NCBI GenBank assembly: GCA_013203415.1
Contig: JABMQE010000021.1
Span: 1-15,813 of the forward strand
DNA: 15,813 bases
Direction of reading: 5' to 3'
Source of the DNA: Candidatus Falkowiibacteriota bacterium
GTDB taxonomy: Bacteria; Patescibacteriota; Patescibacteriia; UBA2591; JABMQE01
The notes beneath the pieces were generated by a model, which worked only from the letters and a program-made list of their open reading frames with translations, did not search any database and was not told where the DNA came from. Shown here piece after piece: positions 7,149-13,073 of this stretch. Both the position numbers and the translations under genes were made by a program. Position 1 is the stretch's first letter, and each line of letters opens with the position of its first letter.

Positions 7149-8546
7149 ATGAAAACTAAAAACCAAAATCTATTAATCTTAAGTTGCCTAATTTTTATTT
7201 TCCTAACCTCCCTTGTTTTTGTTGCTCCTGCTAAAGCCGAGGAAGATTCTCTTCCCCCAAGCGACCCCTTTTCTCCTATTAGATGGAACAAAGATGAGTG
7301 CAAGGAAAAGTGCGACGAGATATTACTGGATATTAAAACAAAACTAGAAAAAGACGGCCTAACCGCCTCCGAGCAAGAAATACTAAGCAAACTCAACGGC
7401 TATCAGTGCGCTATTGACCAAGGCATCCTTACTAGGTGCATTGCCCCGCCCATGGCCGTAGAGCTAAATGTTCCCTTTGGCGGCAAGACTACTGTTGTCG
7501 GTCTGGTCGATTATATCGTCACCTTTTTTACCTGGGGCGTAAGGGCTATTGCTGTTATCGCTATTATTATGATTATGATTGCTGGCATTTCTTGGATGAC
7601 TGCTGTTGGCAATGCCGCTAGGATAGACGAAGCCAAAGCCAAAATTAGAAATTCCATTGCCGGCTTGCTTCTTCTTCTTGGCAGCGTTTTCTTGTTTAGC
7701 TTTATTAGCCCAAAACTCACAAACTTAAACACCTTAAACATCCAGATGGTTCCAAGCATCTCCCAAAGCACTCTTTGGTGCAAAAATATAACCGGCCGCG
7801 GGCCATTCAAGCTTATAGCTACAGACAATAAAAATCTTCCAGAAGACGCTAAAAAAGAACTAACTTATACCCCCGGCGTAAAAACCGCCGAAGAAAGAAA
7901 AGAAGAAGAAATAGGCACTTGCGGGGTAAAATATTCAATCGACGAAGACGAAGAAAACTACTGCTTTGGCGATGTTTGCGCTAAAAGCCAGGTTTGCCTC
8001 CAAGAGTCATTAAGTGGTTTTTATTGTCGCTCCTGTCATGTTTATGGCAAAACCAGTGGCCAAAGAAACGCCAAAAAAGTGAGATTGCTGGCTGTTGGAC
8101 TTCGTAGTGATGAGGAATTAAATACTTTTATAAAGAGGATTGGTTACAATAATATTATCACTTTTATAACTGGCACTGGTTACAAAAATATAGCCGAATC
8201 AGATGTTTATAACGGCTCTCAATTTTGTCTTCTTTCAGAAGATATTGTAAATATGAAAGAAAGCCCGAACGCCATCGGCTATATTTTGGAAATGAAATTA
8301 AACCAGTGGGCCGGCCGTGATGATTGGTATTTAGTTGATAAGTTTGGAAACCCGGTTAAAGTTGGTGGTGAAGCTAAATGTTCTGATAGTTTAAAAAATC
8401 AACTTTCTTCGTGGGAAATGGATGATATGGTTAAAACTAGTTATTTTAAGGATAAAACCGATTTGCTTATAACATTCGAGGAGTTATTAAAGGGCTACAA
8501 AATACCAAAAATTAATTTAAAAACGAGTATTTTCACTCCTAGGTAA
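7149..8546 (+). CDS. Secreted VirB2/TrbC-like two-helix protein with Cys-containing flanks
   Basis: The 465-residue protein starts with a clear signal peptide (hydrophobic 8-25, cleavage likely after AKA at residue 30). Two membrane helices at about 121-148 and 168-188, joined by a short loop with charged turn residues (GNAARIDEAKAKIRNS), are the hallmark of VirB2/TrbC pilin-like subunits. Ordinary VirB2 pilins are about 100 residues; this one has an extra N-terminal Cys domain (C51, C55, C87, C97) and a long C-terminal part (190-465) with C211, C258, C272, C277, C283, C293, C296, C360 and C411. Paired spacing suggests disulphides outside the cell. From about residue 311 the codon use shifts to T-ending codons. 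It could be a pilus tip or adhesin fused to the pilin core, or a membrane channel; both are inference. Gaps are 9 bp before and 6 bp after. Confidence 0.85.
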   Translation: MKTKNQNLLILSCLIFIFLTSLVFVAPAKAEEDSLPPSDPFSPIRWNKDECKEKCDEILLDIKTKLEKDGLTASEQEILSKLNGYQCAIDQGILTRCIAPPMAVELNVPFGGKTTVVGLVDYIVTFFTWGVRAIAVIAIIMIMIAGISWMTAVGNAARIDEAKAKIRNSIAGLLLLLGSVFLFSFISPKLTNLNTLNIQMVPSISQSTLWCKNITGRGPFKLIATDNKNLPEDAKKELTYTPGVKTAEERKEEEIGTCGVKYSIDEDEENYCFGDVCAKSQVCLQESLSGFYCRSCHVYGKTSGQRNAKKVRLLAVGLRSDEELNTFIKRIGYNNIITFITGTGYKNIAESDVYNGSQFCLLSEDIVNMKESPNAIGYILEMKLNQWAGRDDWYLVDKFGNPVKVGGEAKCSDSLKNQLSSWEMDDMVKTSYFKDKTDLLITFEELLKGYKIPKINLKTSIFTPR

Positions 8547-8552
8547 TTTTTT

Positions 8553-9788
8553 ATGTCCCTAGACCGTAGGAAAATAATTTCTATTGTTATTATCTTGGCA
8601 GTGGCTGCACTGCTTGGTTTTTTAATGTACCTAGCTTTTTTTAGAAAGCCGCCCCCGGACATAACCCCGCTCGATGTTGATACAGATGGGCCCATAACCG
8701 GCCTGCCAGATGTCGGTCCGGCCGGCGAAAGGCCTGGCATCGACCCAGATACTGGTTTGCCGTTTGTTTCCACTCTCCCACCCGAAGAAATTATCCCCGA
8801 CGAAATTGCCGCCGGCGGCATCACCCGCGTTAACGCCCTTTCTGCTACTTACGCCCAAAACTCTGTTCTAACTTCCGACGGCTCCCTGGCTTATTATAAT
8901 CGCGCCCAATCAAAATTTTTCAAAATCACTCCCTCGGGCAGCCTAAAAGAGTTGAGCTCAAAAGAATTTTATAATGTCGAAAACGTCAACTGGTCTTCCT
9001 CTGGCGACCGTGCTGTTTTGGAATATCCCGATGGCTCCAAAATTACCTACGATTTTAATACCGGCCGCCAATACACTCTTCCAAAAGAATGGCAGGATTT
9101 TTCATTCGATTCCTCTGGCGACCAAATTGCTTTTAAGCATATTGCCCAAAACAAAGAAAACAACTGGCTTTCAACCGCCAGCTTCGACGGCTCGAATATG
9201 TTTTTAGTAGAGCCCTTGGGCGAAAATGCCGATAAGGTTCAAGTTAACTGGTCGCCCACTGGCCAAGTCGTTGCCAATTATTGGGAGTCGCGGGATGCCG
9301 CCCGCCAGGAAGTTTATTTTGTCGGCCTTCATGGCGAAAATTTCAAATCCACAATTGTCGAAGGCCGCGGCTTTGATGGCGAATGGACCGGCGATGGCCA
9401 GCGCCTGCTTTATAGCGTTTATAATCCAAACCAATCTTATATTCCAAACCTTTGGATTGTTAATGCTTCTGGCGAAAGCATCGGCTCCGGCCGCAAAAAC
9501 TTGGGCGTTAATACTTGGGTTGATAAATGCGATATCGCCGGCGATAATAGTTATGCCTATTGTGCCGTTCCCCAGCAAATGCCCGAAGGCGCCGGCCTTT
9601 ATCCAGAGCTTACTTATGATATCCCCGATGATTTTTATCGCATCAATCTCCAAACTGGTGAAAGAGAACTTTTAGCCCAACCTTATGGCGATTATACTTC
9701 GGACCGGGTAATGCTTTCCCCAGATGGAAGCAAGCTTTATTTTAGGGATGTTAATTCTGGCAGATTATACGAAATTCGGCTAAAGTAA
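8553..9788 (+). CDS. Membrane-anchored TolB-like beta-propeller protein
   Basis: The 411-residue protein has a basic start (MSLDRRK), a membrane helix at about 8-30, a Pro/Gly/Asp-rich stalk to about residue 90, then a domain of repeated four-strand blades. Blade signatures include VNWSSSGDRAVLEY, FSFDSSGDQIAFKH, VNWSPTGQVVANYW, GEWTGDGQRLLYSV and MLSPDGSKLYFRD, the S-P-D-G turn pattern of TolB/WD40-like propellers, probably six blades. Such domains are protein-protein interaction platforms; no catalytic residues are seen. The orientation should put the propeller outside the membrane, next to the pilin-like subunit encoded 6 bp upstream. It is the last gene of the operon: a cluster of hairpins and 351 bp of non-coding DNA follow. 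I do not know a named subunit with this design. Confidence 0.85.
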   Translation: MSLDRRKIISIVIILAVAALLGFLMYLAFFRKPPPDITPLDVDTDGPITGLPDVGPAGERPGIDPDTGLPFVSTLPPEEIIPDEIAAGGITRVNALSATYAQNSVLTSDGSLAYYNRAQSKFFKITPSGSLKELSSKEFYNVENVNWSSSGDRAVLEYPDGSKITYDFNTGRQYTLPKEWQDFSFDSSGDQIAFKHIAQNKENNWLSTASFDGSNMFLVEPLGENADKVQVNWSPTGQVVANYWESRDAARQEVYFVGLHGENFKSTIVEGRGFDGEWTGDGQRLLYSVYNPNQSYIPNLWIVNASGESIGSGRKNLGVNTWVDKCDIAGDNSYAYCAVPQQMPEGAGLYPELTYDIPDDFYRINLQTGERELLAQPYGDYTSDRVMLSPDGSKLYFRDVNSGRLYEIRLK

Positions 9789-9826
9789 TTTTCCGTTTTC
9801 CATTTAATGACTCAGGCTTAATTGTT

Positions 9827-9850
9827 TGTTACGTAGCATGCTACGTAACA
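9827..9850. repeat. Perfect 24-bp palindrome
   Basis: The half-site TGTTACGTAGCA is followed immediately by its exact reverse complement with no loop, centred between 9838 and 9839. Lacking a loop, it is more like a dimeric protein-binding site or a cruciform than a terminator. It lies 39 bp after the propeller gene stop. Confidence 0.85.
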
Positions 9851-9873
9851 TAGGGGTCCCTTGAGGCCCCTAT
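9850..9873 (+). terminator. Hairpin after the secretion operon, possible terminator
   Basis: The arms ATAGGGGTC and GGCCCCTAT pair over 9 bp with one G-T wobble around a 6-base loop. Only a weak T/A-rich tail follows (TAATATGG), so it is not a textbook intrinsic terminator. Its place right after the last operon gene and beside the 24-bp palindrome makes a role in ending or protecting the operon mRNA plausible. Confidence 0.45.
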
Positions 9874-9917
9874 TAATATGGCCTTGGGAAATAGATATAT
9901 AGTTTAATATGCCTCTC

Positions 9918-10063
9918 CCAAACCCCTCCTTTCCTGCCTGCCGGCAGGCAGGAATTCCTCCCCTCGAATTGAGGGGAGGATAACGAACGGGAATTACATC
10001 AGATGAATTGATTTAGGGTTATCTCCCCCTTACCAAGGGGGAGAAGAAAGAGGGGGTAAAAAT
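9918..10063. repeat. Composite palindromic intergenic element
   Basis: Three palindromes lie in a row: a perfect loopless 24-bp one at 9931-9954 (half-site TTCCTGCCTGCC), a hairpin at 9956-9980 (arms CCTCCCCTC and GAGGGGAGG, loop GAATT), and a hairpin at 10022-10044 (arms TCTCCCCCTT and AAGGGGGAGA, loop ACC). The two ends of the block resemble each other as inverted repeats (AACCCCTCCTTTCC near 9920 against the complement of GAAAGAGGGGGT near 10050). That is the layout of a MITE-like or REP-like non-autonomous element. No ORF lies in it. A transposase of the REP-associated type is encoded 1.4 kb downstream, but the palindromes differ from those next to that gene. Confidence 0.75.
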
Positions 10064-10100
10064 AGATGTATCTATTAAATGATAAATGGCAAATATAACC

Positions 10101-10123
10101 TCTGGACTCCCAGATGTTTTTTT
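10101..10123 (+). terminator. Possible intrinsic terminator or attenuator before radA
   Basis: A short stem, TCTGG pairing with CCAGA around the loop ACTC, is followed by TG and seven T. The T run supports an intrinsic terminator, but the stem is only 5 bp. It ends 16 bp before the radA start, so it may stop read-through from the left or attenuate radA. Confidence 0.4.
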
Positions 10124-10139
10124 GTTAAACTAATTCAAT

Positions 10140-11465
10140 ATGTCAACAAAACCAACAACAACTTACTCCTGTTCCAAGTGTGGCAGTCAATATCCAAAAT
10201 GGACTGGCCGTTGTTCCGAGTGCGGTGCTTGGGGAACTGTCGGCGAGTCAAATGTCCCAGCCCGAGGCTGGTCCGCCTCTGGTGGACAAAGCTCAAATTC
10301 AAGGGTCAACCAGGATATTTCACCTGCCCAAGTTTTAGATTTCTCAAAAGTAGAAGCCAGCGAAGTTAAACGCATTCCAACCAACATTGCCGAGTTCGAC
10401 CGCGTTTTAGGCGGCGGTATTGTCCCCGGCAGTTTAACTCTTATCGGCGGCGACCCCGGCATAGGCAAATCCACCCTTCTCCTCCAACTCGTCTCTCGCC
10501 GAGAAAACTCTTTCTATAATTCCGCCGAGGAATCCGCTTCCCAAGTTAAACTCCGCTTCGACCGCCTTGGCCTAAAATCAGACAATCTCAAATTCTTAGC
10601 CGAGACCGATATCGATACCATCTGCGCCACTATCAAAAAAGAAAACCCCTCCTTAGCCGTGGTGGACTCCATCCAAACCGTATCAACTTCTGATGCCGAT
10701 TCCGAATCCGGTTCAATCACCCAAGTCCGCGCCTCAACCTCAAAGTTAATGGAAACCGCTAAAAAAAATAATATCCCAATTTTTATTGTTGGCCATGTTA
10801 CCAAAGAAGGCGCAGTTGCCGGCCCAAAAACCTTAGAACATTTGGTCGACGCTGTGCTCTACCTTGAAGGCGACCGCTTTCATGATTTTAGAATCCTTCG
10901 CAGTGTTAAAAATCGTTTTGGTTCCACTAACGAAGTCGGCATTTTTGAGATGACAGAGCAAGGTCTTGCAGAAGTAAAAAACCCTTCAAAGAAATTCTTA
11001 TCAAGCTCATCTCAAAACTCACCCGGCTCGGTTATCACCTGTGTTATCGAAGGCACCCGCCCTTTTTTAGTCGAAGTCCAGGCCTTGGTTGCCAAAGCCG
11101 CCTTTGGCTACCCCCAAAGAAAGGCCTCTGGTTTTGATTTAAACCGCCTCCAACTCCTCTTAGCTGTGCTCGAGAAAAGATTTGGCTATAATTTTGCAAC
11201 CCAAGATGTTTTTATAAACATTTCCGGCGGGCTTAAAATTAAAGAGCCCGCCTGTGATTTAGCTATCTGCCTTGCTCTTATTTCTGCCCTAAAAAACACT
11301 CCCGTAAAAAAGGGGAGTGTGGCTTTTGGTGAAGTTTCTCTAACCGGCCAAGTTCGTCCGGTAAGCCAGCCCGACCGCAGGGCAAACGAAGCCAAAAGCT
11401 TGGGCTACGAAAACATTATCCATGATGTCAAAGACATAAACGAAGCAGTCGAAAAAATATTATAA
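10140..11465 (+). CDS. radA: DNA repair protein RadA (Sms)
   Basis: RadA is a RecA-like branch-migration ATPase that helps extend D-loops in recombination and, in naturally competent bacteria, in transformation. All family landmarks are present in 441 residues (E. coli has 460): a four-Cys zinc finger (C11, C14, C25, C28), Walker A GDPGIGKST (104-112), Walker B ending at D176, the RadA-specific KNRFG motif (257-261), and a C-terminal Lon-protease-like domain (about 290-441, including GYPQRKASGFDLNRLQ). The ATG at 10140 is the only start that includes the zinc finger. No Shine-Dalgarno is visible. The upstream neighbour is the palindrome block; the RAYT gene starts 11 bp after the stop, so the two are probably co-transcribed. 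Confidence 0.97.
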   Translation: MSTKPTTTYSCSKCGSQYPKWTGRCSECGAWGTVGESNVPARGWSASGGQSSNSRVNQDISPAQVLDFSKVEASEVKRIPTNIAEFDRVLGGGIVPGSLTLIGGDPGIGKSTLLLQLVSRRENSFYNSAEESASQVKLRFDRLGLKSDNLKFLAETDIDTICATIKKENPSLAVVDSIQTVSTSDADSESGSITQVRASTSKLMETAKKNNIPIFIVGHVTKEGAVAGPKTLEHLVDAVLYLEGDRFHDFRILRSVKNRFGSTNEVGIFEMTEQGLAEVKNPSKKFLSSSSQNSPGSVITCVIEGTRPFLVEVQALVAKAAFGYPQRKASGFDLNRLQLLLAVLEKRFGYNFATQDVFINISGGLKIKEPACDLAICLALISALKNTPVKKGSVAFGEVSLTGQVRPVSQPDRRANEAKSLGYENIIHDVKDINEAVEKIL

Positions 11466-11476
11466 ACAAAAACAAA

Positions 11477-12139
11477 ATGGAGGTAAAATTTAATCCAAAA
11501 ATTCATAACAGGAAATCAGTTCGCCTTATAGCTCATGATTATGGTGAGCCAGGCCTTTATTTTATTACGATCTGTAGTAAAAGTAGAAAAAATTTATTTG
11601 GGAAAATTATCAATTACGAAATGATTTTGTCAGACATCGGTAAAATTATTCAAAAAGAATGGGAAGCAACAAAAAATATTAGGTCGAATGTAGATTTAGA
11701 TGAATACATTGTAATGCCAAATCATCTCCACGGCATTATAGAAATCAAATATAATCGTAGGGGCGTATGGCAATACGCCCCTACCGACGAAAACCACCAA
11801 CGTAGGGGCGTATTGCCATACGCCCCTACAAACGAAAATAAATTTCAATCCCCCTCCCACACTCTCGGTTCAATTGTCAGAGGATTCAAAGCCAGCGCGA
11901 CCAAACAGGTCAACAAATATTTAAACAGCCCAGACGCCGGCCCTATTTGGCAAAGGAATTATCATGACCATATCATCGCCAATGAAAACTCATATAACAA
12001 AATTGCTGATTATGTTTATAATAATCCTGCCAGCTGGGAAAGTGATTTAAATAATTTAAATTTCATAAACAAAGTACCTATAAAAGAAAGAGAGAAATTA
12101 ATACAAGAACATTATGCCGATTTATTCGGCGTAACGTAG
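11477..12139 (+). CDS. REP-associated tyrosine transposase (RAYT, Y1/HUH family)
   Basis: RAYTs are domesticated single-strand nucleases related to IS200/IS605 TnpA that bind and mobilise REP palindromes. The HUH motif is visible as MPNHLHG with H83 and H85, and the catalytic tyrosine is most likely Y179 in ADYVYNNPASW (Y181 is adjacent). WQRNYHDHII, typical of the family, lies between. Two REP palindromes lie inside the gene and are translated as the related segments RRGVWQYAPT and RRGVLPYAPT (residues about 94-118), just after the HUH motif. The frame stays open through both. The TAG stop at 12137-12139 is part of another REP. No flanking insertion-sequence ends are seen. The protein looks intact, apart from the inserted loop whose effect is unknown. 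Confidence 0.93.
   Translation: MEVKFNPKIHNRKSVRLIAHDYGEPGLYFITICSKSRKNLFGKIINYEMILSDIGKIIQKEWEATKNIRSNVDLDEYIVMPNHLHGIIEIKYNRRGVWQYAPTDENHQRRGVLPYAPTNENKFQSPSHTLGSIVRGFKASATKQVNKYLNSPDAGPIWQRNYHDHIIANENSYNKIADYVYNNPASWESDLNNLNFINKVPIKEREKLIQEHYADLFGVT
11757..11829. repeat. Inverted pair of REP palindromes (REPIN-like) inside the RAYT gene
   Basis: Each unit is a 28-bp hairpin with arms GTAGGGGCGTAT and ATACGCCCCTAC around a 4-base loop. The units occupy 11757-11784 (loop GGCA) and 11802-11829 (loop TGCC). The second is the exact reverse complement of the first, separated by 17 bp. Two REPs in opposite orientation are the REPIN arrangement that RAYTs are thought to mobilise. Confidence 0.92.
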
Positions 12140-12159
12140 GGGCGAATTGAATTCGCCCC
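12139..12159. repeat. Third REP palindrome overlapping the RAYT stop codon
   Basis: The arms GGGGCGAATT and AATTCGCCCC pair over 10 bp around a single central G. The preceding bases GTAG match the edge of the two REPs within the gene, and this TAG is the stop codon of the transposase. The right edge reads CGTAG rather than CTAC, so the outer pairs are imperfect. Confidence 0.85.
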
Positions 12160-12192
12160 GTAGTCTCGCTAGTAGGTAGACAATCTCAAATT

Positions 12193-12222
12193 AAAAAAAC
12201 AGGGCCAAAAACCCGTTTTTTT
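12193..12222. terminator. Bidirectional intrinsic terminator
   Basis: Seven A, then C-A-GGG, a 7-base loop (CCAAAAA), CCC-G and seven T form a stem usable from both strands. On the plus strand it would end radA-RAYT transcription; on the minus strand it would end the transcript arriving from the promoter near 13004. It is the clearest terminator in this region. Confidence 0.8.
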
Positions 12223-12231
12223 ACAGATGGA

Positions 12232-12278
12232 AAAGCGGCAAACCCAATGTTGCATATAAATCTTGGGCTTACCGCTTT
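12232..12278 (-). other. Two-stage RNA hairpin before the terminator
   Basis: The outer stem AAAGCGG/CCGCTTT (12232-12238 with 12272-12278) and the inner stem CCCAA/TTGGG (12243-12247 with 12263-12267) are separated by a symmetric 4-base internal loop and close a 15-base loop. It precedes the terminator on the minus-strand transcript. A second minus-strand hairpin lies at 12290-12315 (arms GTCAGTG and CGCTGAC) and shows AGGAGGGAG in its loop. Confidence 0.6.
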
Positions 12279-12316
12279 ACGCTTCTCCTGTCAGCGAGCT
12301 CCCTCCTGCACTGACG

Positions 12317-12577
12317 TCATCTTTGTGCCAGCTGTATGAGCCGCAGACATTCTCTGTTCGTGCGTGGGTCCCACGCCAGGAACCCCGCATTCAAGTCGTC
12401 GACTGCTCTCCCGTTGCCGACATGCTTCACCTTGCAGAACAGCGAGTCAATTCCGAGACCATCTGGTCCGAATGCGACTGCGATGATATCGACGGCCGCG
12501 CCTCCCATATCCTGGCAGAGATTTCCTGCCACTGGCCGGGCCAACTCAACGAATCTCAGCTTTCCGTTCCCGCTCAT
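12317..12577 (-). CDS. Possible 86-residue protein of unlike codon use
   Basis: The ATG at 12575-12577 is preceded by GAGGGGTG, a plausible ribosome site, unlike the SD-less genes elsewhere here. The protein reads naturally (for example AAVDIIAVAFGPDGLGID and AGFLAWDPRTN) and has no signal or membrane helix. I recognise no family. Codons are G/C-ending far more than in the neighbouring genes, which suggests either transfer from elsewhere or that the region is a structured RNA and the ORF is accidental. An overlapping plus-strand frame (12263-12649) is also open and looks less protein-like. The ORF sits in the middle of a putative minus-strand unit bounded by the promoter at 13004-13031 and the terminator at 12193-12222. 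Confidence 0.4.
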   Translation of the reverse strand: MSGNGKLRFVELARPVAGNLCQDMGGAAVDIIAVAFGPDGLGIDSLFCKVKHVGNGRAVDDLNAGFLAWDPRTNRECLRLIQLAQR

Positions 12578-12591
12578 CTTTCACCCCTCAT

Positions 12592-12634
12592 GCCTGGTGT
12601 ACCTACCATGCCTGGTGTGTGGTACGCCTGGTGT
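12592..12634. repeat. Three GCCTGGTGT direct repeats
   Basis: The 9-mer occurs at 12592-12600, 12610-12618 and 12626-12634 (spacing 18 and 16). On the minus strand these lie just upstream of the 86-codon ORF as CACCAGGC units. A related inverted copy, ACACCAGGCA, occurs at 12863-12872 within the loop of the leader hairpin, so the copies could pair with each other in the RNA. Confidence 0.65.
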
Positions 12635-12810
12635 GTGTTTCCCTCCTAACCCCCCTTCTCAAATCAGTCGAACAGGATGGTCGTAAAAAGCAGGGCAATG
12701 AACGGCGGAGCTCTCTCCTCGTGTTGGTGCAAAACCAACCACCTCCCTTCTTCGGGTGATAATACGTTTCGCTTCTCTTTCTTTTTTACAAGTGATTTCT
12801 AAACACTCTT

Positions 12811-12997
12811 AAAAAAGGAAGAGAAGGAGCTAAAAGAGTTAGAGTAGAACATCTCTGGATTGACACCAGGCACAGGAACAATCCAGGACGAACTCTCGAA
12901 AGCTCTTCCAGCTCCTTCCAACTACGAGCAGCAGGAGGGATTCCAGCAAGCGGCTCGTAGGTAGGGATATCTATATGTAAAATACATCAATATCACT
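12811..12997 (-). ncRNA. Candidate structured RNA or attenuating leader
   Basis: From the predicted start near 12997 the minus-strand RNA forms hairpin 1 (CTACGAGC/GCTCGTAG, 12922-12929 with 12953-12960) and a long branched stem. In the second, GAAGGAGCT (12823-12831) pairs with 12910-12918, AGAGTT (12835-12840) with 12891-12896, and CTGGATTG (12855-12862) with 12879-12886. The structure ends in six T on the minus strand (12811-12816). GGAAGAG at 12817-12823 can instead pair with CTCTTCC at 12903-12909, forming a stem directly against the T run that excludes part of the first pairing, as in an attenuator. No tmRNA, RNase P, SRP or 6S signature was recognised. It could be a stand-alone small RNA of about 187 nt or the leader of a longer transcript. 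Confidence 0.5.
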
Positions 12998-13003
12998 TTA
13001 TAT

Positions 13004-13031
13004 ATTATACACAATCATCAGATATTGTCAA
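13004..13031 (-). promoter_or_regulatory. Consensus sigma-70-type promoter, leftward
   Basis: On the minus strand TTGACA (13026-13031) and TATAAT (13004-13009) are both perfect and separated by 16 bp. The start should be near 12997. It lies 43 bp beyond the recG stop, so it drives the structured region to the left, not recG. The surrounding 60 bp are AT-rich, in contrast to the GC-rich region it would transcribe. Confidence 0.8.
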
Positions 13032-13073
13032 GTCCGCCTCAAATCAACTCTATCAACAATTAATTATCATCTA

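Noticed and set aside
9204..9675. Two long overlapping frames, one on each strand
   Set aside because: Both lie inside the propeller gene and reflect its GGC/GCC-rich codons; the propeller frame has clear blade motifs.
12263..12649. 128-codon plus-strand frame in the GC-rich region
   Set aside because: It needs a TTG start inside a hairpin, has an odd Cys/Trp/Pro-rich composition, and overlaps a more plausible minus-strand frame and repeats.
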